A DNA stretch of 64,000 bases, from assembly GCA_018241445.1 (NCBI GenBank), contig JAFEDT010000008.1:62001-126000 (forward strand), given 5' to 3'. The position numbers and the translations under genes are program-made. Each line of letters begins with the position of its first letter. Positions within the stretch are counted from its first letter, which is position 1. Positions 37,856 to 47,060 of the stretch are shown piece by piece. This DNA comes from Pseudomonadota bacterium. Lineage in GTDB: Bacteria; Pseudomonadota; Gammaproteobacteria; Steroidobacterales; Steroidobacteraceae. Under the pieces are notes generated by a model, which saw only the letters and a program-made list of their open reading frames with translations, was not told where the DNA came from and ran no database searches.

Positions 37856-39139
37856 TCAGCGTTCGAGGATCGCCGTGACACCCATACCGCCGGCCGTACA
37901 TATGGAGATCAGGCCGCGGCGCGCCTTCGTGTCCGCGGCCAGCAGCTTCGCCAGGGTGGCGACGATGCGGGTGCCCGTGGCGGCGAAGGGATGGCCGAGC
38001 CCTAAGCTGCCGCCCTTCACGTTGAGGCGGCTGCGGTCGATGCTGCCCAGCGGCCCGGGCAGCCCGAGGGTCTCGCGGCAGTATTGCTCAGTCTCCCACG
38101 CCTTGAGGGTGCACAGCACCTGGGCGGCAAAGGCCTCGTGGATTTCGTAGTAGTCGAAGTCCTGCAGCGTCAGGCCCGCGTCGCGCAGCATCGCCGGCAC
38201 CGCGTAGGCGGGGGCCATCAGCAGACCCTCCTTGCCGCTGACATAGTCAACCGCCCACACCTTGCCGTAACGCAGGTACGCCAGCACCGGCAGCTTGCGC
38301 TGCGCGGCCCATTCCTCGCTGGCCAGCAGCACCGCACTGGCGCCGTCGGTCAGCGGGGTGCTGTTGCCGGCCGTCAGGGTGCCGGTGGTGGAAAAACTGG
38401 GGCGCAGTCGCGCGAGCTTCTCCAGGCTGGTGTCCGCACGGATGTTATTATCGGTTTTCAGACCGCGGAACTCCACCACCAGGTCGTCGAAGAAACCTTC
38501 GGTCCAGGCGGCGGCGGCCTTGTGGTGGCTGTCGCAGGCCAGCTGGTCCTGCTCGGCGCGGCCGATCTGCCAGCGCTGCGCCATGAGCTCGCAGCTCTGG
38601 CCCATCGACAGCCCGGTGCGCGGCTCCACCACCGCCGGCAGCACCGGCTTGAAGTGCCGTGGCCGCAGGCCCAGGAAGGGACTCATCTTCTCCCAGGCGC
38701 TGCGGCCGCGATGGCTGCGCAGCAGCAACTGCTGGTAGTCGTGCGAGTAAACCAGCGGCGCATCGCTGATGGAATCGGTGCCGCCGGCAAGGGCGACGTC
38801 GACCTGGCCGAGGGCGATGCGGTGGCCCATGACAAGGGCGGCGTCCAGGCCGGTGCCGCAGGCCCGCTGCAGATCCAGGCCGGGGGTCTGTGGATCCAGT
38901 CCGCAGCCGAGCACGGACTCGCGCACCAGGTTGTAGTCGCGCGGGTGCTTGATGACCGCGCCGCCGGCGGCATCGCCCAGTCTCTGCCCCTGCAGGCCGA
39001 AGCGGCTCACCAGGGCTTGGAACACCGCTGTCAGCATTTCCTGGTTGCTGGCCGTGGCGTAAGCCGTATAGGCGCGCGCGAAGGGGATACGTACTCCGCC
39101 GAGGATGGCGACGCGCCTGACTGCGGATCCGACCAGCAT
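37856..39139 (-). CDS. Acetyl-CoA C-acyltransferase (thiolase, FadI type)
   Basis: 427 residues from ATG 39139, chosen because GGGAGGA sits just before it; the frame is open to 39250 without thiolase-like sequence. Catalytic Cys C94 lies in QRACGTGLDAAL, GLGHPFAATGTR holds the general-base region and ICTAGGMGVTA the second Cys. EIHEAFAAQVL is a further thiolase signature. It cleaves 3-ketoacyl-CoA in beta-oxidation. No FadJ-like partner is adjacent. It is the first gene of the group leading to gshA and is divergent from the dienelactone hydrolase gene. Confidence 0.92.
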   Translation of the reverse strand: MLVGSAVRRVAILGGVRIPFARAYTAYATASNQEMLTAVFQALVSRFGLQGQRLGDAAGGAVIKHPRDYNLVRESVLGCGLDPQTPGLDLQRACGTGLDAALVMGHRIALGQVDVALAGGTDSISDAPLVYSHDYQQLLLRSHRGRSAWEKMSPFLGLRPRHFKPVLPAVVEPRTGLSMGQSCELMAQRWQIGRAEQDQLACDSHHKAAAAWTEGFFDDLVVEFRGLKTDNNIRADTSLEKLARLRPSFSTTGTLTAGNSTPLTDGASAVLLASEEWAAQRKLPVLAYLRYGKVWAVDYVSGKEGLLMAPAYAVPAMLRDAGLTLQDFDYYEIHEAFAAQVLCTLKAWETEQYCRETLGLPGPLGSIDRSRLNVKGGSLGLGHPFAATGTRIVATLAKLLAADTKARRGLISICTAGGMGVTAILER

Positions 39140-39303
39140 GGCTCCTCCCAATGGCAGCAGGCCGACCCGGCCGATGGAACTGCGGTGTACGGACATGCGG
39201 CTGCCTGCATAGGCACGGTCCGCAAAAGCGCCGCAGGCGACTTTTGCCAATGGATTAGAATGCCACGTTCACGCAGGCAGTTCCAAACCGATCCGCCACC
39301 GCA

Positions 39304-39981
39304 ATGGGCGACTACACCACCATCATGGCCCGCGACGGCCACGAGTTTCAGGCCTGGCTGGCGGCCCCGCCGGCACGGCCGCTGGGCGCCGTGGTCGTGC
39401 TGCAGGAGATCTTCGGCGTCAACGCGCACATTCGCGGCCTCGCCGACGGCTTCGCGGCGGGCGGCTACACCGCGATCGCGCCCTGCCTGTTCGATCGCGT
39501 GCGCCGCGGCATCGAACTGGGTTATTCGGCGGCCGAGCAGCAGCAGGGCCTGGGCTATGCCAAGCAGATTCCGCAGGAAGCCGCACTGCGCGACATCGCC
39601 GCCGCCATCGCGGTGGTGCGGCGTTCCGGGCGCACCGCCGCAGTGGGTTACTGCCGCGGGGGCCTGTACGCTTACCTGGCCGCAGTGCAACTGCCGCTCG
39701 CTTGCGCGGTGGTGTACTACGGACGGGTCGCAGACCAGCTGGGCAGCGCGCCGCGCTGCCCGGTGCAGTATCACTTCGGCAGCCTCGACTCCAGCATACC
39801 GCCCGCCGACGTGGAGCGCGTGCATGCCGCGCTGAGCGCACCGTCGGAGCTGTACCTCTACGAAGGCGCCCGTCACGGCTTCAACTGTGACCAGCGCGAC
39901 AGTTATGACGCCGCCGCCGCAACACTGGCGCGCACGCGCACGCAGGAGTTCCTGCGGCGCTGGCTGACTGCACCGTCCTGA
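39304..39981 (+). CDS. Dienelactone hydrolase family protein
   Basis: 225 residues. Alpha/beta hydrolase with a Cys nucleophile: C117 in VGYCRGGL, Asp162 in GSLDSSIPP and His191 in GARHGFNC make the dienelactone hydrolase triad. VVLQEIFGVNAHIRGLADGFA is the oxyanion strand-turn and ALRDIAAAIAVVR the helix before the nucleophile. The cytoplasmic family opens lactone rings in aromatic degradation, but many members have other ester substrates. First gene of a plus-strand group with the aldehyde dehydrogenase, ferrochelatase and VOC protein. Confidence 0.9.
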   Translation: MGDYTTIMARDGHEFQAWLAAPPARPLGAVVVLQEIFGVNAHIRGLADGFAAGGYTAIAPCLFDRVRRGIELGYSAAEQQQGLGYAKQIPQEAALRDIAAAIAVVRRSGRTAAVGYCRGGLYAYLAAVQLPLACAVVYYGRVADQLGSAPRCPVQYHFGSLDSSIPPADVERVHAALSAPSELYLYEGARHGFNCDQRDSYDAAAATLARTRTQEFLRRWLTAPS

Positions 39982-40026
39982 TCTTCCATCGACATCCACT
40001 ACATCACTACTGCAGGCCTGACCATC

Positions 40027-41478
40027 GTGAAGCTGAAAGACCCCTCACTGCTGCGCACCCAGGCGCTGATCGACGGCAAGTGGGTGAATGCCGCCGGCGG
40101 CGCTACCCATCCCGTCACCAACCCCGCCACTGGCGCCGCGCTCGGCACCGTGCCGCAGATGGGTGCCGCGGAGACGCGCCAGGCGATAGATGCGGCCGCG
40201 CGCGCTTTCCCCGCCTGGGCGGCACTGACCGCAAAGGAACGCGCGACCATCCTGCATCGCTGGTTCGAGCTGCTGATGGCCAACCAGGAGGACCTGGCGG
40301 TGCTGATGACTGCCGAGCAGGGCAAGCCGCTCGCCGAGAGCCGCGGCGAGATCGCCTATGCTGCCTCGTTCATCGAATGGTTTGCCGAGGAAGGCAAGCG
40401 CCTGTACGGCGACGTGATCCCCGGCCACCAGCGCGACAAGCGCATCGTGGTGTTGCGCCAGCCGGTGGGCGTGGTTGCCGCCATCACACCGTGGAACTTC
40501 CCGCTGGCGATGATCACGCGCAAAGCGGGCCCGGCGCTGGCCGCAGGCTGCACTTTCATCTGCAAGCCCGCCAACCAGACGCCCTACTCCGCGCTCGCGG
40601 CGGCGGAGCTGGCAGTGCGCGCCGGCGTGCCCGCCGGTGTGATCAACATCGTCACCGGCAGCGCCACCGCCATCGGCGGTGAGATGACTTCCAACCCGCT
40701 GGTGCGCAAGGTGACCTTCACCGGCTCGACGCAGATCGGCAAGCTGCTGCTGCAGCAGTGCGCCGGTACCGTGAAGAAGGTATCGATGGAACTGGGGGGC
40801 AACGCACCTTTCATCGTCTTCGAGGACGCCGACCTGGACGCGGCGGTCGCCGGCGCCATCGCCAGCAAGTACCGCAACACCGGCCAGACCTGTGTGTGCG
40901 CCAACCGGCTGCTGGTGCAGGCGCCGGTCTACGAGGAGTTCACCCGCCGTCTGGTGAAGGCGGTGTCGCAGCTGCGCATCGGCGACGGCCTCGCTGGCCC
41001 CACCGAACAGGGCCCGCTGATCGACAGCAAGGCGCTTGCCAAGGTGGAGGAGCACATCGCCGACGCCCTCGGCAAGGGCGCGCACCTCGCCTACGGCGGC
41101 AAGCGGCATGCGCTCGGCGGCACCTTCTTCGAGCCCACCGTTCTCACGGGGGTAACCCCCGAGATGATGGTGGCGCGCGAGGAAACCTTCGGACCCGTCG
41201 CGCCGCTGTTCCGCTTCCAGACCGAGGAGCAGGCGATACGCATGGCCAACGACACGGAGTTCGGCCTGGCCGCGTACTTCTACACGCGCGACCTGTCGCG
41301 CTCCTGGCGCGTGGGCGAGGCGCTCGAGTACGGTATCGTCGGGCTCAACACCGGCATCATCTCCACCGAGGTGGCGCCCTTCGGCGGCGTAAAAGAGTCC
41401 GGCGTCGGGCGTGAGGGTTCCAGGTACGGCATCCTCGACTACACGGAGCTGAAATATCTCTGTATCGGCCTCGGCTGA
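40027..41478 (+). CDS. gabD: NAD(P)-dependent succinate-semialdehyde dehydrogenase type
   Basis: 483 residues from GTG 40027. Nearly all GabD signatures are visible: LIDGKWVNA near the start, TPWNFPLAMITRK (cofactor binding), MELGGNAPFIVF with Glu255 and NTGQTCVCANR with the catalytic Cys289. GIISTEVAPFGGVKESGVGREGS at the end matches GabD and related semialdehyde dehydrogenases. It oxidises succinate semialdehyde to succinate, but related semialdehydes are possible. No GABA transaminase adjoins it. It ends 45 bases before the first conserved residues of ferrochelatase. Confidence 0.9.
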   Translation: MKLKDPSLLRTQALIDGKWVNAAGGATHPVTNPATGAALGTVPQMGAAETRQAIDAAARAFPAWAALTAKERATILHRWFELLMANQEDLAVLMTAEQGKPLAESRGEIAYAASFIEWFAEEGKRLYGDVIPGHQRDKRIVVLRQPVGVVAAITPWNFPLAMITRKAGPALAAGCTFICKPANQTPYSALAAAELAVRAGVPAGVINIVTGSATAIGGEMTSNPLVRKVTFTGSTQIGKLLLQQCAGTVKKVSMELGGNAPFIVFEDADLDAAVAGAIASKYRNTGQTCVCANRLLVQAPVYEEFTRRLVKAVSQLRIGDGLAGPTEQGPLIDSKALAKVEEHIADALGKGAHLAYGGKRHALGGTFFEPTVLTGVTPEMMVAREETFGPVAPLFRFQTEEQAIRMANDTEFGLAAYFYTRDLSRSWRVGEALEYGIVGLNTGIISTEVAPFGGVKESGVGREGSRYGILDYTELKYLCIGLG

Positions 41479-41530
41479 GGCGCCCGGACAGGCGGCGGGA
41501 GCGGCCGGCTACGCCGGCCCGACCGGCATC

Positions 41531-42595
41531 CTGCTGGTCAACTCGGGTACGCCCGAGGCGGCTACGCCGCCGGCCGTGCGCGCGTTCCTGGCGCGCTTCC
41601 TGTCCGACCCGCGCGTGGTGCAGCTGCCGCGCCTGTTGTGGCTGCCGCTGCTGTACGGCATCGTGCTGCCGCGCCGGCCTCACCAGGTGGCGCGCAAGTA
41701 CCGGCAGATCTGGAGCGAGCGCGGCTCGCCGTTGCGCTTCCTGACATTGCAGTTGCGCGGCGCGCTCGCCGAGGCGCTGGCGCGGCGGCTGGCGCCGCAG
41801 GCGGCGGCAGTGGAGGCAGGCATGCTCTACAGCTCACCGGAGCTGACGCAGGCGCTGGCCGCACTGCAGGCGGCGGGCGCACGGCGCGTACTGGTCCTGC
41901 CGCTGTTTCCGCAGTACTGCGGCGCCACCACCGGCGCGGTGTTCGACCACGTCAACGCCGCGACCGCACGCCTGCCGGCGCCACCCCAACTGCGTTTCGT
42001 CAACGACTACCACAACGATGCGGCTTACCTCGACGCGCTTGCCGCCAGCATTGCCGCCCGCCGCGAAAGCAGCCCGGACGCCGGCCACCTGCTCATTTCG
42101 TTCCACGGCATCCCGCAGCGCAGCGTGGACCGCGGCGATCCTTACCAGCAGCAGTGCCAGGCGACGGCGCGGGCGCTCGCCGCACGGCTGCGCCTGGCGG
42201 ACCGGCAGTGGAGCCTTGCCTTCCAGTCGCGCTTCGGCGCCGCGCGCTGGCTGACACCCTACACGCGCGAACTGCTGAGGCAGCTGCCGGCGCGCGGCGA
42301 GCGCAGCGTTACCGTGGTATGCCCCGGCTTCGCAGTCGACTGCCTGGAAACCTTGGAGGAGATCGCACTGGAAAACCGTGCGGCGTTCCTGGCGGCGGGC
42401 GGTGAGCACTACGACTACGTGCCGGCGCTCAACGACGGCGCGCCGCATGCCGCAGCGCTTGCCGCACTGGTTTTGCGGCACGCCGCGGACTGGCTCGAGC
42501 CAACCGCCGCTGCAGCGGGCGCGCACGCGGGCTGCGTGCACGCCCGGCCCGCCGACGGCGCCCAACCGGACCCGGCGCAGGAGTCCGGCGCGTGA
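41531..42595 (+). CDS. hemH: Ferrochelatase with no ordinary start codon
   Basis: It inserts iron into protoporphyrin IX. The conserved frame begins at or before 41525 (GILLVNSGTPEAATPPA; E. coli begins GILLANLGTPDAPTPEA), with the active-site His in LLISFHGIPQRS and Glu in GFAVDCLETLEEI. In this frame there is no ATG, GTG or TTG between the stop at 41450 and GTG 41576. GTG 41576 would remove the first beta strand. CTG 41531 is given as start only as the nearest table-11 alternative; ATC 41528 is another. A sequencing error or coupling to gabD may explain it. The last 35 residues are a low-complexity Ala-rich tail. Confidence 0.8.
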   Translation: MLVNSGTPEAATPPAVRAFLARFLSDPRVVQLPRLLWLPLLYGIVLPRRPHQVARKYRQIWSERGSPLRFLTLQLRGALAEALARRLAPQAAAVEAGMLYSSPELTQALAALQAAGARRVLVLPLFPQYCGATTGAVFDHVNAATARLPAPPQLRFVNDYHNDAAYLDALAASIAARRESSPDAGHLLISFHGIPQRSVDRGDPYQQQCQATARALAARLRLADRQWSLAFQSRFGAARWLTPYTRELLRQLPARGERSVTVVCPGFAVDCLETLEEIALENRAAFLAAGGEHYDYVPALNDGAPHAAALAALVLRHAADWLEPTAAAAGAHAGCVHARPADGAQPDPAQESGA

Positions 42596-43320
42596 GCGGC
42601 GCGCCCCTGCCATTGCTGGGCACCTTCCACGAGTTCAGCATCGACAGCGCGGACGTGCGCGCGGCGCTGGAATGCTACGAGCGGTTCGGGCTGGTGCAGG
42701 CCACCACCACCGACACCTGGCGCCATCCCTATGGCGTGCTCGGCGCCGGCGGGGTGTACCTGGGACTGCACCGGCGTACCGGCCCTTCACCGGTGCTGAC
42801 GTTCGTGCGGCCCGGCGTGGCGGACTGCCTGCCGGGGCTCAGGTCGGCTGGCGTGCAGCCGACCCTGGTTGAGACCGGCGAGGAAATGTTCAACCGCATA
42901 GGCTTCGACGATCCCTGTGGCCAGAGCGTCGCCATCATCGAGGCACGGACTTTCTCTCCGCTTCCCGCCGGTTCCGGTGAGGTGTTGGGTGACTTCTCCT
43001 GGGTCAGCCTGCCGGCCGCGGACCTTACGGCAGCGCGCGTCTTCTGGGAGGCGCTGGGGTTCGTCGCTGCCGAGGAGAGCGACCTGCCCTACCCGCACCT
43101 GCCACTGACCAGTGACCTGCTGAACCTGTCGTTCCACGGCCCGCGCCTGTACGAGCGGCCGTTCCTGGTGTTCCACTGCACGGACCTGCCGGGGCGCGTC
43201 GCGGCGCTGACCGCGCGCGGCGCATCGTTCGCCGCGCGGCCGCCGCGCGGGATGAGCACCGCCGGCACCGCATGGCTGGAAGGACCCGACGGCACAGCGC
43301 TGCTGCTGGCGGCGGCGTGA
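42592..43320 (+). CDS. VOC-superfamily (glyoxalase/bleomycin resistance-like) protein, two modules
   Basis: 242 residues from GTG 42592, which overlaps the hemH stop by four bases (GTGA). Two beta-alpha-beta-beta-beta modules are visible: the first FHEFSIDSADVRAALECYERFGLV..., the second DFSWVSLPAADLTAARVFWEALGFVAAEES. VOC proteins use the paired modules to bind a metal for isomerase, lyase or dioxygenase chemistry, but the ligands cannot be confirmed here. Function unknown; cytoplasmic. Confidence 0.82.
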   Translation: MSGAPLPLLGTFHEFSIDSADVRAALECYERFGLVQATTTDTWRHPYGVLGAGGVYLGLHRRTGPSPVLTFVRPGVADCLPGLRSAGVQPTLVETGEEMFNRIGFDDPCGQSVAIIEARTFSPLPAGSGEVLGDFSWVSLPAADLTAARVFWEALGFVAAEESDLPYPHLPLTSDLLNLSFHGPRLYERPFLVFHCTDLPGRVAALTARGASFAARPPRGMSTAGTAWLEGPDGTALLLAAA

Positions 43321-43441
43321 ACGGCCGGCCCCACGGCGCACGAAGAGCGTCTGCCGCGGCGAGGCCGGGCGAAAATCGAGCATAATGGCGCGCATCGCGC
43401 CCGCCCAAGCCGCGGGGCCACGAAAACAAATGAGGACTGCG

Positions 43442-45517
43442 ATGCGCCCGAACCGCCTGTTGCTGCTGCTGTGCCTGCTGCTGTCGTCCCCGGCCTTCAG
43501 TGATGCCGGCATGTGGACCTTCCATGATTTTCCCAGCCAGCTGGTCAAGAGCCGGTACGGTGCCGACATCGACGGCGCCTGGCTGCAGCGGGTGCGCACC
43601 GCGACCATCCGCCTGTCCAACTGCACCGCCTCGTTCGTGTCGCCCGACGGCCTGATCCTGACCAATCATCATTGCGCCGAGGCCTGCCTCGACGAGCATT
43701 CCACACCCGACAGCAACCTGATAGCCGCCGGCTTCCTCGCCCGGCGGCGCGACCAGGAACTGAAGTGCGGCACACAGATCGCCGACGTCCTGATGGGCAT
43801 GGACAACGTGACTGCGCGGGTGCAGGCCGCCACACACGGGCTGGATGCACGCGCCGCCAACGACACCCGCAAACGCGTGCTGACGCAGCTGGAACAGCAG
43901 TGCGAGCAGGACAGCCGCAAGGCGCAAGGCGGACCCTACAAGTGCGAAACGGTGGTGCTGTACGACGGCGGCCAGTACTGGCTGTACCGCTATCACCGCT
44001 ACGACGACGTGCGCCTGGTTTTCGCGCCAGAGCGCGGCATCGCGGCCTTCGGCGGCGATCCCGACAACTTCCAGTTCCCGCGCTGGTGCCTGGACATGTC
44101 GGTGCTGCGTGCCTATGGGCCGGACGGCAAGCCTGCCGCCATGCCGGATTTCCTGCACGTGCGCGCCGACGGTCCCGCCCCCGGCGAGCTGGTGTTTGTT
44201 TCCGGGCACCCGGGCTCCACCGACCGCCTGTTGACGGTGGCGCAACTGCAGAGTCTGCGCGACGTCGACCTGCCGCGCTGGCTGCTGCGTGCCTCGGAAC
44301 TGCGCGGCCGCTACATCCAGTTCGGCAAGAGCGGCGCCGAGGCGAACCGCATCGTCGAAGACCCACTCAACAGCCTGGAAAACGCCATCAAGGTGCGCCG
44401 CAAGCAGCTCGATGCACTGCTGGACGATCGCCTGCTGGACGCCAAGCGCGCCGACGAAGCGCAGCTGAAGGCGAAAGTGGCGGCCGATCCCGCGCTGGCC
44501 GCCAGCATCGGCGACCCATGGGCCGAGATTGCCCGCGCGCAGGAGAAGGAGCACCAGCTCTACCTGCCCTACACCTTCCTCGAACAGGGTGCCGGCTTCA
44601 ACAGCCGCCTGTTCGGCTATGCGCGCGCCCTGGTGCGGGCCGCCGCCGAGCGCGGCAAACCCAACACCCAGCGCCTGCGCGAATTCAGCGAGGCGGCGCT
44701 GCCGCGCGTACGGCAGCGGCTGCTGGCGCCGGTGCCCGTGTACCCGCAACTGGAACGCCTGACGCTGTCATTCTCGCTGGAACGCATGCGCGAGTGGCTG
44801 GGCCCGGACGCGCCCGTGGTGCGGCAGCTGCTGGTGGAGGATTCGCCCGACACGCTGGCAGAGCGCACCATCAACGGCACGCAGCTCGGCGACCCGCGGG
44901 TGCGGCAGCAGCTGTGGGAGGGGGGCGCGGCGGCTGTGAACGCCTCGCATGACCCGATGATCGAACTGGCCCGCGCGGTCGATGACGCCGCGCGTGCGGT
45001 GCGCAAGCGCCTGGAGGACGAGGTGGAGGCCCCGGTCGATGCCGCCACGGAGAAAATCGCGCAGGCGCGCTTCGCCGTCTACGGCACCAGCATGGCGCCG
45101 GATGCCACCTTCACGCTGCGCCTGAACTTCGGCACCGTCAAAGGCTGGCAGGAAGACGGCCGCGAGATCGAGCCGTACACCCACCTGGCGCAGCTCTACG
45201 CCCGGGCGACCCGCCAGGCGCCGTTCCTGGTTCCCGCGAGCTGGATGGCGGCACGGCCGCAGCTCGACCCGGCAACGCGCTTCGACCTGTCGACCGACAA
45301 TGACATCGTCGGCGGCAACTCCGGCAGCCCGCTGATCGACGTGCAGGGGCGGCTGGTAGGGCTGATGTTCGACGGCAACATCCACTCCATCGCCGGCTCC
45401 TACTGGTTCGATCCGAAGATGAACCGCGCTATCGCCGTGGATGCAACCATCATCGTCGCGGCGCTGCACAAGGTGTATCACGCCGACGAGCTGCTGGCGG
45501 AGATGGGACTGAAGTAG
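43442..45517 (+). CDS. S46 family dipeptidyl-peptidase (DPP7/DPP11 type)
   Basis: 691 residues from ATG 43442 behind GAGG. Signal peptide MRPNRLLLLLCLLLSSPAFS. The chymotrypsin-like triad of S46 is in place: His76/77 in TNHHC, Asp206 in FGGDPDNFQFPR and Ser627 in GGNSGSPL. It removes dipeptides from peptide N-termini in the periplasm. FDGN at 643-646 has Gly645 where, as I recall the family, DPP11 has Arg, so DPP7-like preference for uncharged residues is expected. Family size (about 700) fits. S46 enzymes are commonest in Bacteroidetes and some xanthomonad-like gammaproteobacteria. Confidence 0.92.
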   Translation: MRPNRLLLLLCLLLSSPAFSDAGMWTFHDFPSQLVKSRYGADIDGAWLQRVRTATIRLSNCTASFVSPDGLILTNHHCAEACLDEHSTPDSNLIAAGFLARRRDQELKCGTQIADVLMGMDNVTARVQAATHGLDARAANDTRKRVLTQLEQQCEQDSRKAQGGPYKCETVVLYDGGQYWLYRYHRYDDVRLVFAPERGIAAFGGDPDNFQFPRWCLDMSVLRAYGPDGKPAAMPDFLHVRADGPAPGELVFVSGHPGSTDRLLTVAQLQSLRDVDLPRWLLRASELRGRYIQFGKSGAEANRIVEDPLNSLENAIKVRRKQLDALLDDRLLDAKRADEAQLKAKVAADPALAASIGDPWAEIARAQEKEHQLYLPYTFLEQGAGFNSRLFGYARALVRAAAERGKPNTQRLREFSEAALPRVRQRLLAPVPVYPQLERLTLSFSLERMREWLGPDAPVVRQLLVEDSPDTLAERTINGTQLGDPRVRQQLWEGGAAAVNASHDPMIELARAVDDAARAVRKRLEDEVEAPVDAATEKIAQARFAVYGTSMAPDATFTLRLNFGTVKGWQEDGREIEPYTHLAQLYARATRQAPFLVPASWMAARPQLDPATRFDLSTDNDIVGGNSGSPLIDVQGRLVGLMFDGNIHSIAGSYWFDPKMNRAIAVDATIIVAALHKVYHADELLAEMGLK

Positions 45518-45579
45518 GCTGCGCCGCAGGATATGGCCGGCTGCCGTAAGGAGGAGCCTGGCCGTAATTGTGGCTGCTT

Positions 45580-45621
45580 GCGGGTTGCCGGCGGATTGCC
45601 GCGGGTTGCCTGCGAATTGCC
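45580..45621 (+). repeat. Four tandem imperfect 10-11 bp repeats
   Basis: Units GCGGGTTGCC, GGCGGATTGCC, GCGGGTTGCC and TGCGAATTGCC follow each other from 45580 to 45621, consensus GCGRRTTGCC. Non-coding, between the S46 peptidase stop and a perfect inverted repeat. Confidence 0.55.
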
Positions 45622-45652
45622 TTTGATCGAGGTGCGCTATGACGTCCGCCCG

Positions 45653-45680
45653 GGGAGTGTGTAACAACTTACACACTCCC
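45653..45680. terminator. Perfect 12-bp inverted repeat between convergent genes
   Basis: GGGAGTGTGTAA (45653-45664) and TTACACACTCCC (45669-45680) flank a CAAC loop. It lies between the convergent S46 peptidase and YceI lipoprotein genes, the position of a bidirectional terminator. Neither strand has a T run after it, so a protein-binding site remains possible. Confidence 0.55.
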
Positions 45681-45723
45681 GCGAGGACTACGTGTCGGGC
45701 GCCACTCCGCGATGCCTCCCTGA

Positions 45724-46467
45724 TCAAGGTGCCGTAACGGCGCGCTGCGCCAGCAGACGTACGCGCACCCGCATCTCGTCGCGGACCTGCAGCGCGCCCA
45801 GCATGGCATTGAGGGGCGTGAGTCCCAGGTCGCTCTGCCGCAATGCCGTCTCTCCGCTGACGGTCAGCTGCCCGCCCGACAGCTGCCAATGCAGCGGTAG
45901 CGCCAGCTGGCGCGTAACGCCACGGACCGTGACGGCGACACAGACCGGCGCGCTTGCCGCGCCCGAAAGCTGCCGGCGCGCCGCACAGTCGCCGCCTGCG
46001 TCCAGCTCGATCACTGGAAACTCCGCGGCATCGAGCACCGCACTGCCGAGCATGTTGCGCCGGGTACCCTCACGCGCTTCCTGCGGCACCGCTGCCGCGA
46101 AATCCGGTCCCGCATCGGCCCGCAACGAGGGCTCGTCCACCGTCAGGGAATCCACCGGGATCTCCACCCGCGCGCTGGCCGCGTCCGGGTTGGCGGGAAG
46201 GTAGAGCGTGCCGCGCAGATCGTGGGAGGCGATGACGTGACTGTGCCCGAAGGCCGCGAGCGTGCCGGCGGGCCAGACCAGTACCGTCAGCAGCGACCCG
46301 GCCGCGTCGATATCGTAAGGCTGCCCGAGGTTGGCAGCGGCATGCGCCGACGGCAGCGGCCGCGGCTGAGCCGGGCCGGGCGCTGACGGCCGAGGGGACG
46401 GCATACACCCGGCCAATCCCAGCAACAGCGCCACGGACGGCCCGCGCAGTTTGCAATGCCCGCTCAC
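45724..46467 (-). CDS. YceI-family lipoprotein
   Basis: 247 residues with a lipoprotein signal ending in GLAGC (Cys21), then a Pro/Ser linker. The YceI lipocalin-like core follows: PYDIDAAGSLLTVLVWPAGTLAAFGHSHVIAS, RNMLGSAVLDAAEFPVIELDA and VTVRGVTRQLALPLHW. FGHSHV is a variant of the usual opening. YceI proteins bind isoprenoids or fatty amides in the periplasm. Its start is only 20 bases from the divergent cytochrome b561 gene, which is followed by a second YceI gene. The duplicated YceI around a b-type cytochrome suggests a redox role with a quinone-like ligand. Confidence 0.85.
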   Translation of the reverse strand: MSGHCKLRGPSVALLLGLAGCMPSPRPSAPGPAQPRPLPSAHAAANLGQPYDIDAAGSLLTVLVWPAGTLAAFGHSHVIASHDLRGTLYLPANPDAASARVEIPVDSLTVDEPSLRADAGPDFAAAVPQEAREGTRRNMLGSAVLDAAEFPVIELDAGGDCAARRQLSGAASAPVCVAVTVRGVTRQLALPLHWQLSGGQLTVSGETALRQSDLGLTPLNAMLGALQVRDEMRVRVRLLAQRAVTAP

Positions 46468-46487
46468 GCCCCGTAGCTTAGCGGCCC

Positions 46488-47060
46488 ATGGCCATCCGCA
46501 ACACCACGCTGCGCTGGGGCGCCGTAGCGCAGTTCTTTCACTGGCTGATCGTGCTGCTGCTGATCGCGCAGTTCACGCTGGCGTGGCTCGCGGACGATCA
46601 GCCGCTGGGCTTGAAAAAGCTGATCCTGCTGGCGCGTCACAAGTCCATCGGGATCACCATCCTCGCCCTGGTACTGCTGCGCCTGCTGTGGCGCTGGTCC
46701 CAGCACGATTCACCGCCCCTGCCCGCGGGCCTGAAGCCCTATGAGCGGGTGCTCGCCCGCCTCACGCACGGCCTGCTTTACATCCTGCTGCTCGCCATGC
46801 CGCTGACCGGGTGGATGATGTCCTCGGCGCGCGGTTTCCCGGTGAGCTGGTTCAACCTGTTTCAGCTCCCGGACCTGGTCGGCAAGAGCAAGCCCCTCTA
46901 CGACGCGCTCGTGAACGTCCACGGCACATTGGCCTTCATCCTGCTCGTGGTGGTCGGCCTGCACGTCGCCGCCGCGTTCAAACACCACTTCTGGCTCAAG
47001 GACGACGTGCTGCGGCGGATGCTGCCGGGCATGTCCACTCGTCGGGGAGACCACACGTGA
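46488..47060 (+). CDS. Cytochrome b561 family protein
   Basis: 190 residues with four helices. RWGAVAQFFHWLIVLLL at the start carries the first heme His (H18); H51 lies in LLARHKSIGI, and VNVHGTLAFILLVVVGLHVAAAFKHHF supplies the others. Typical of inner-membrane diheme b561 proteins that move electrons between quinone and periplasmic partners. Its stop overlaps the following YceI gene (GTGA). Genes for b561 and YceI often occur together. Confidence 0.92.
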   Translation: MAIRNTTLRWGAVAQFFHWLIVLLLIAQFTLAWLADDQPLGLKKLILLARHKSIGITILALVLLRLLWRWSQHDSPPLPAGLKPYERVLARLTHGLLYILLLAMPLTGWMMSSARGFPVSWFNLFQLPDLVGKSKPLYDALVNVHGTLAFILLVVVGLHVAAAFKHHFWLKDDVLRRMLPGMSTRRGDHT

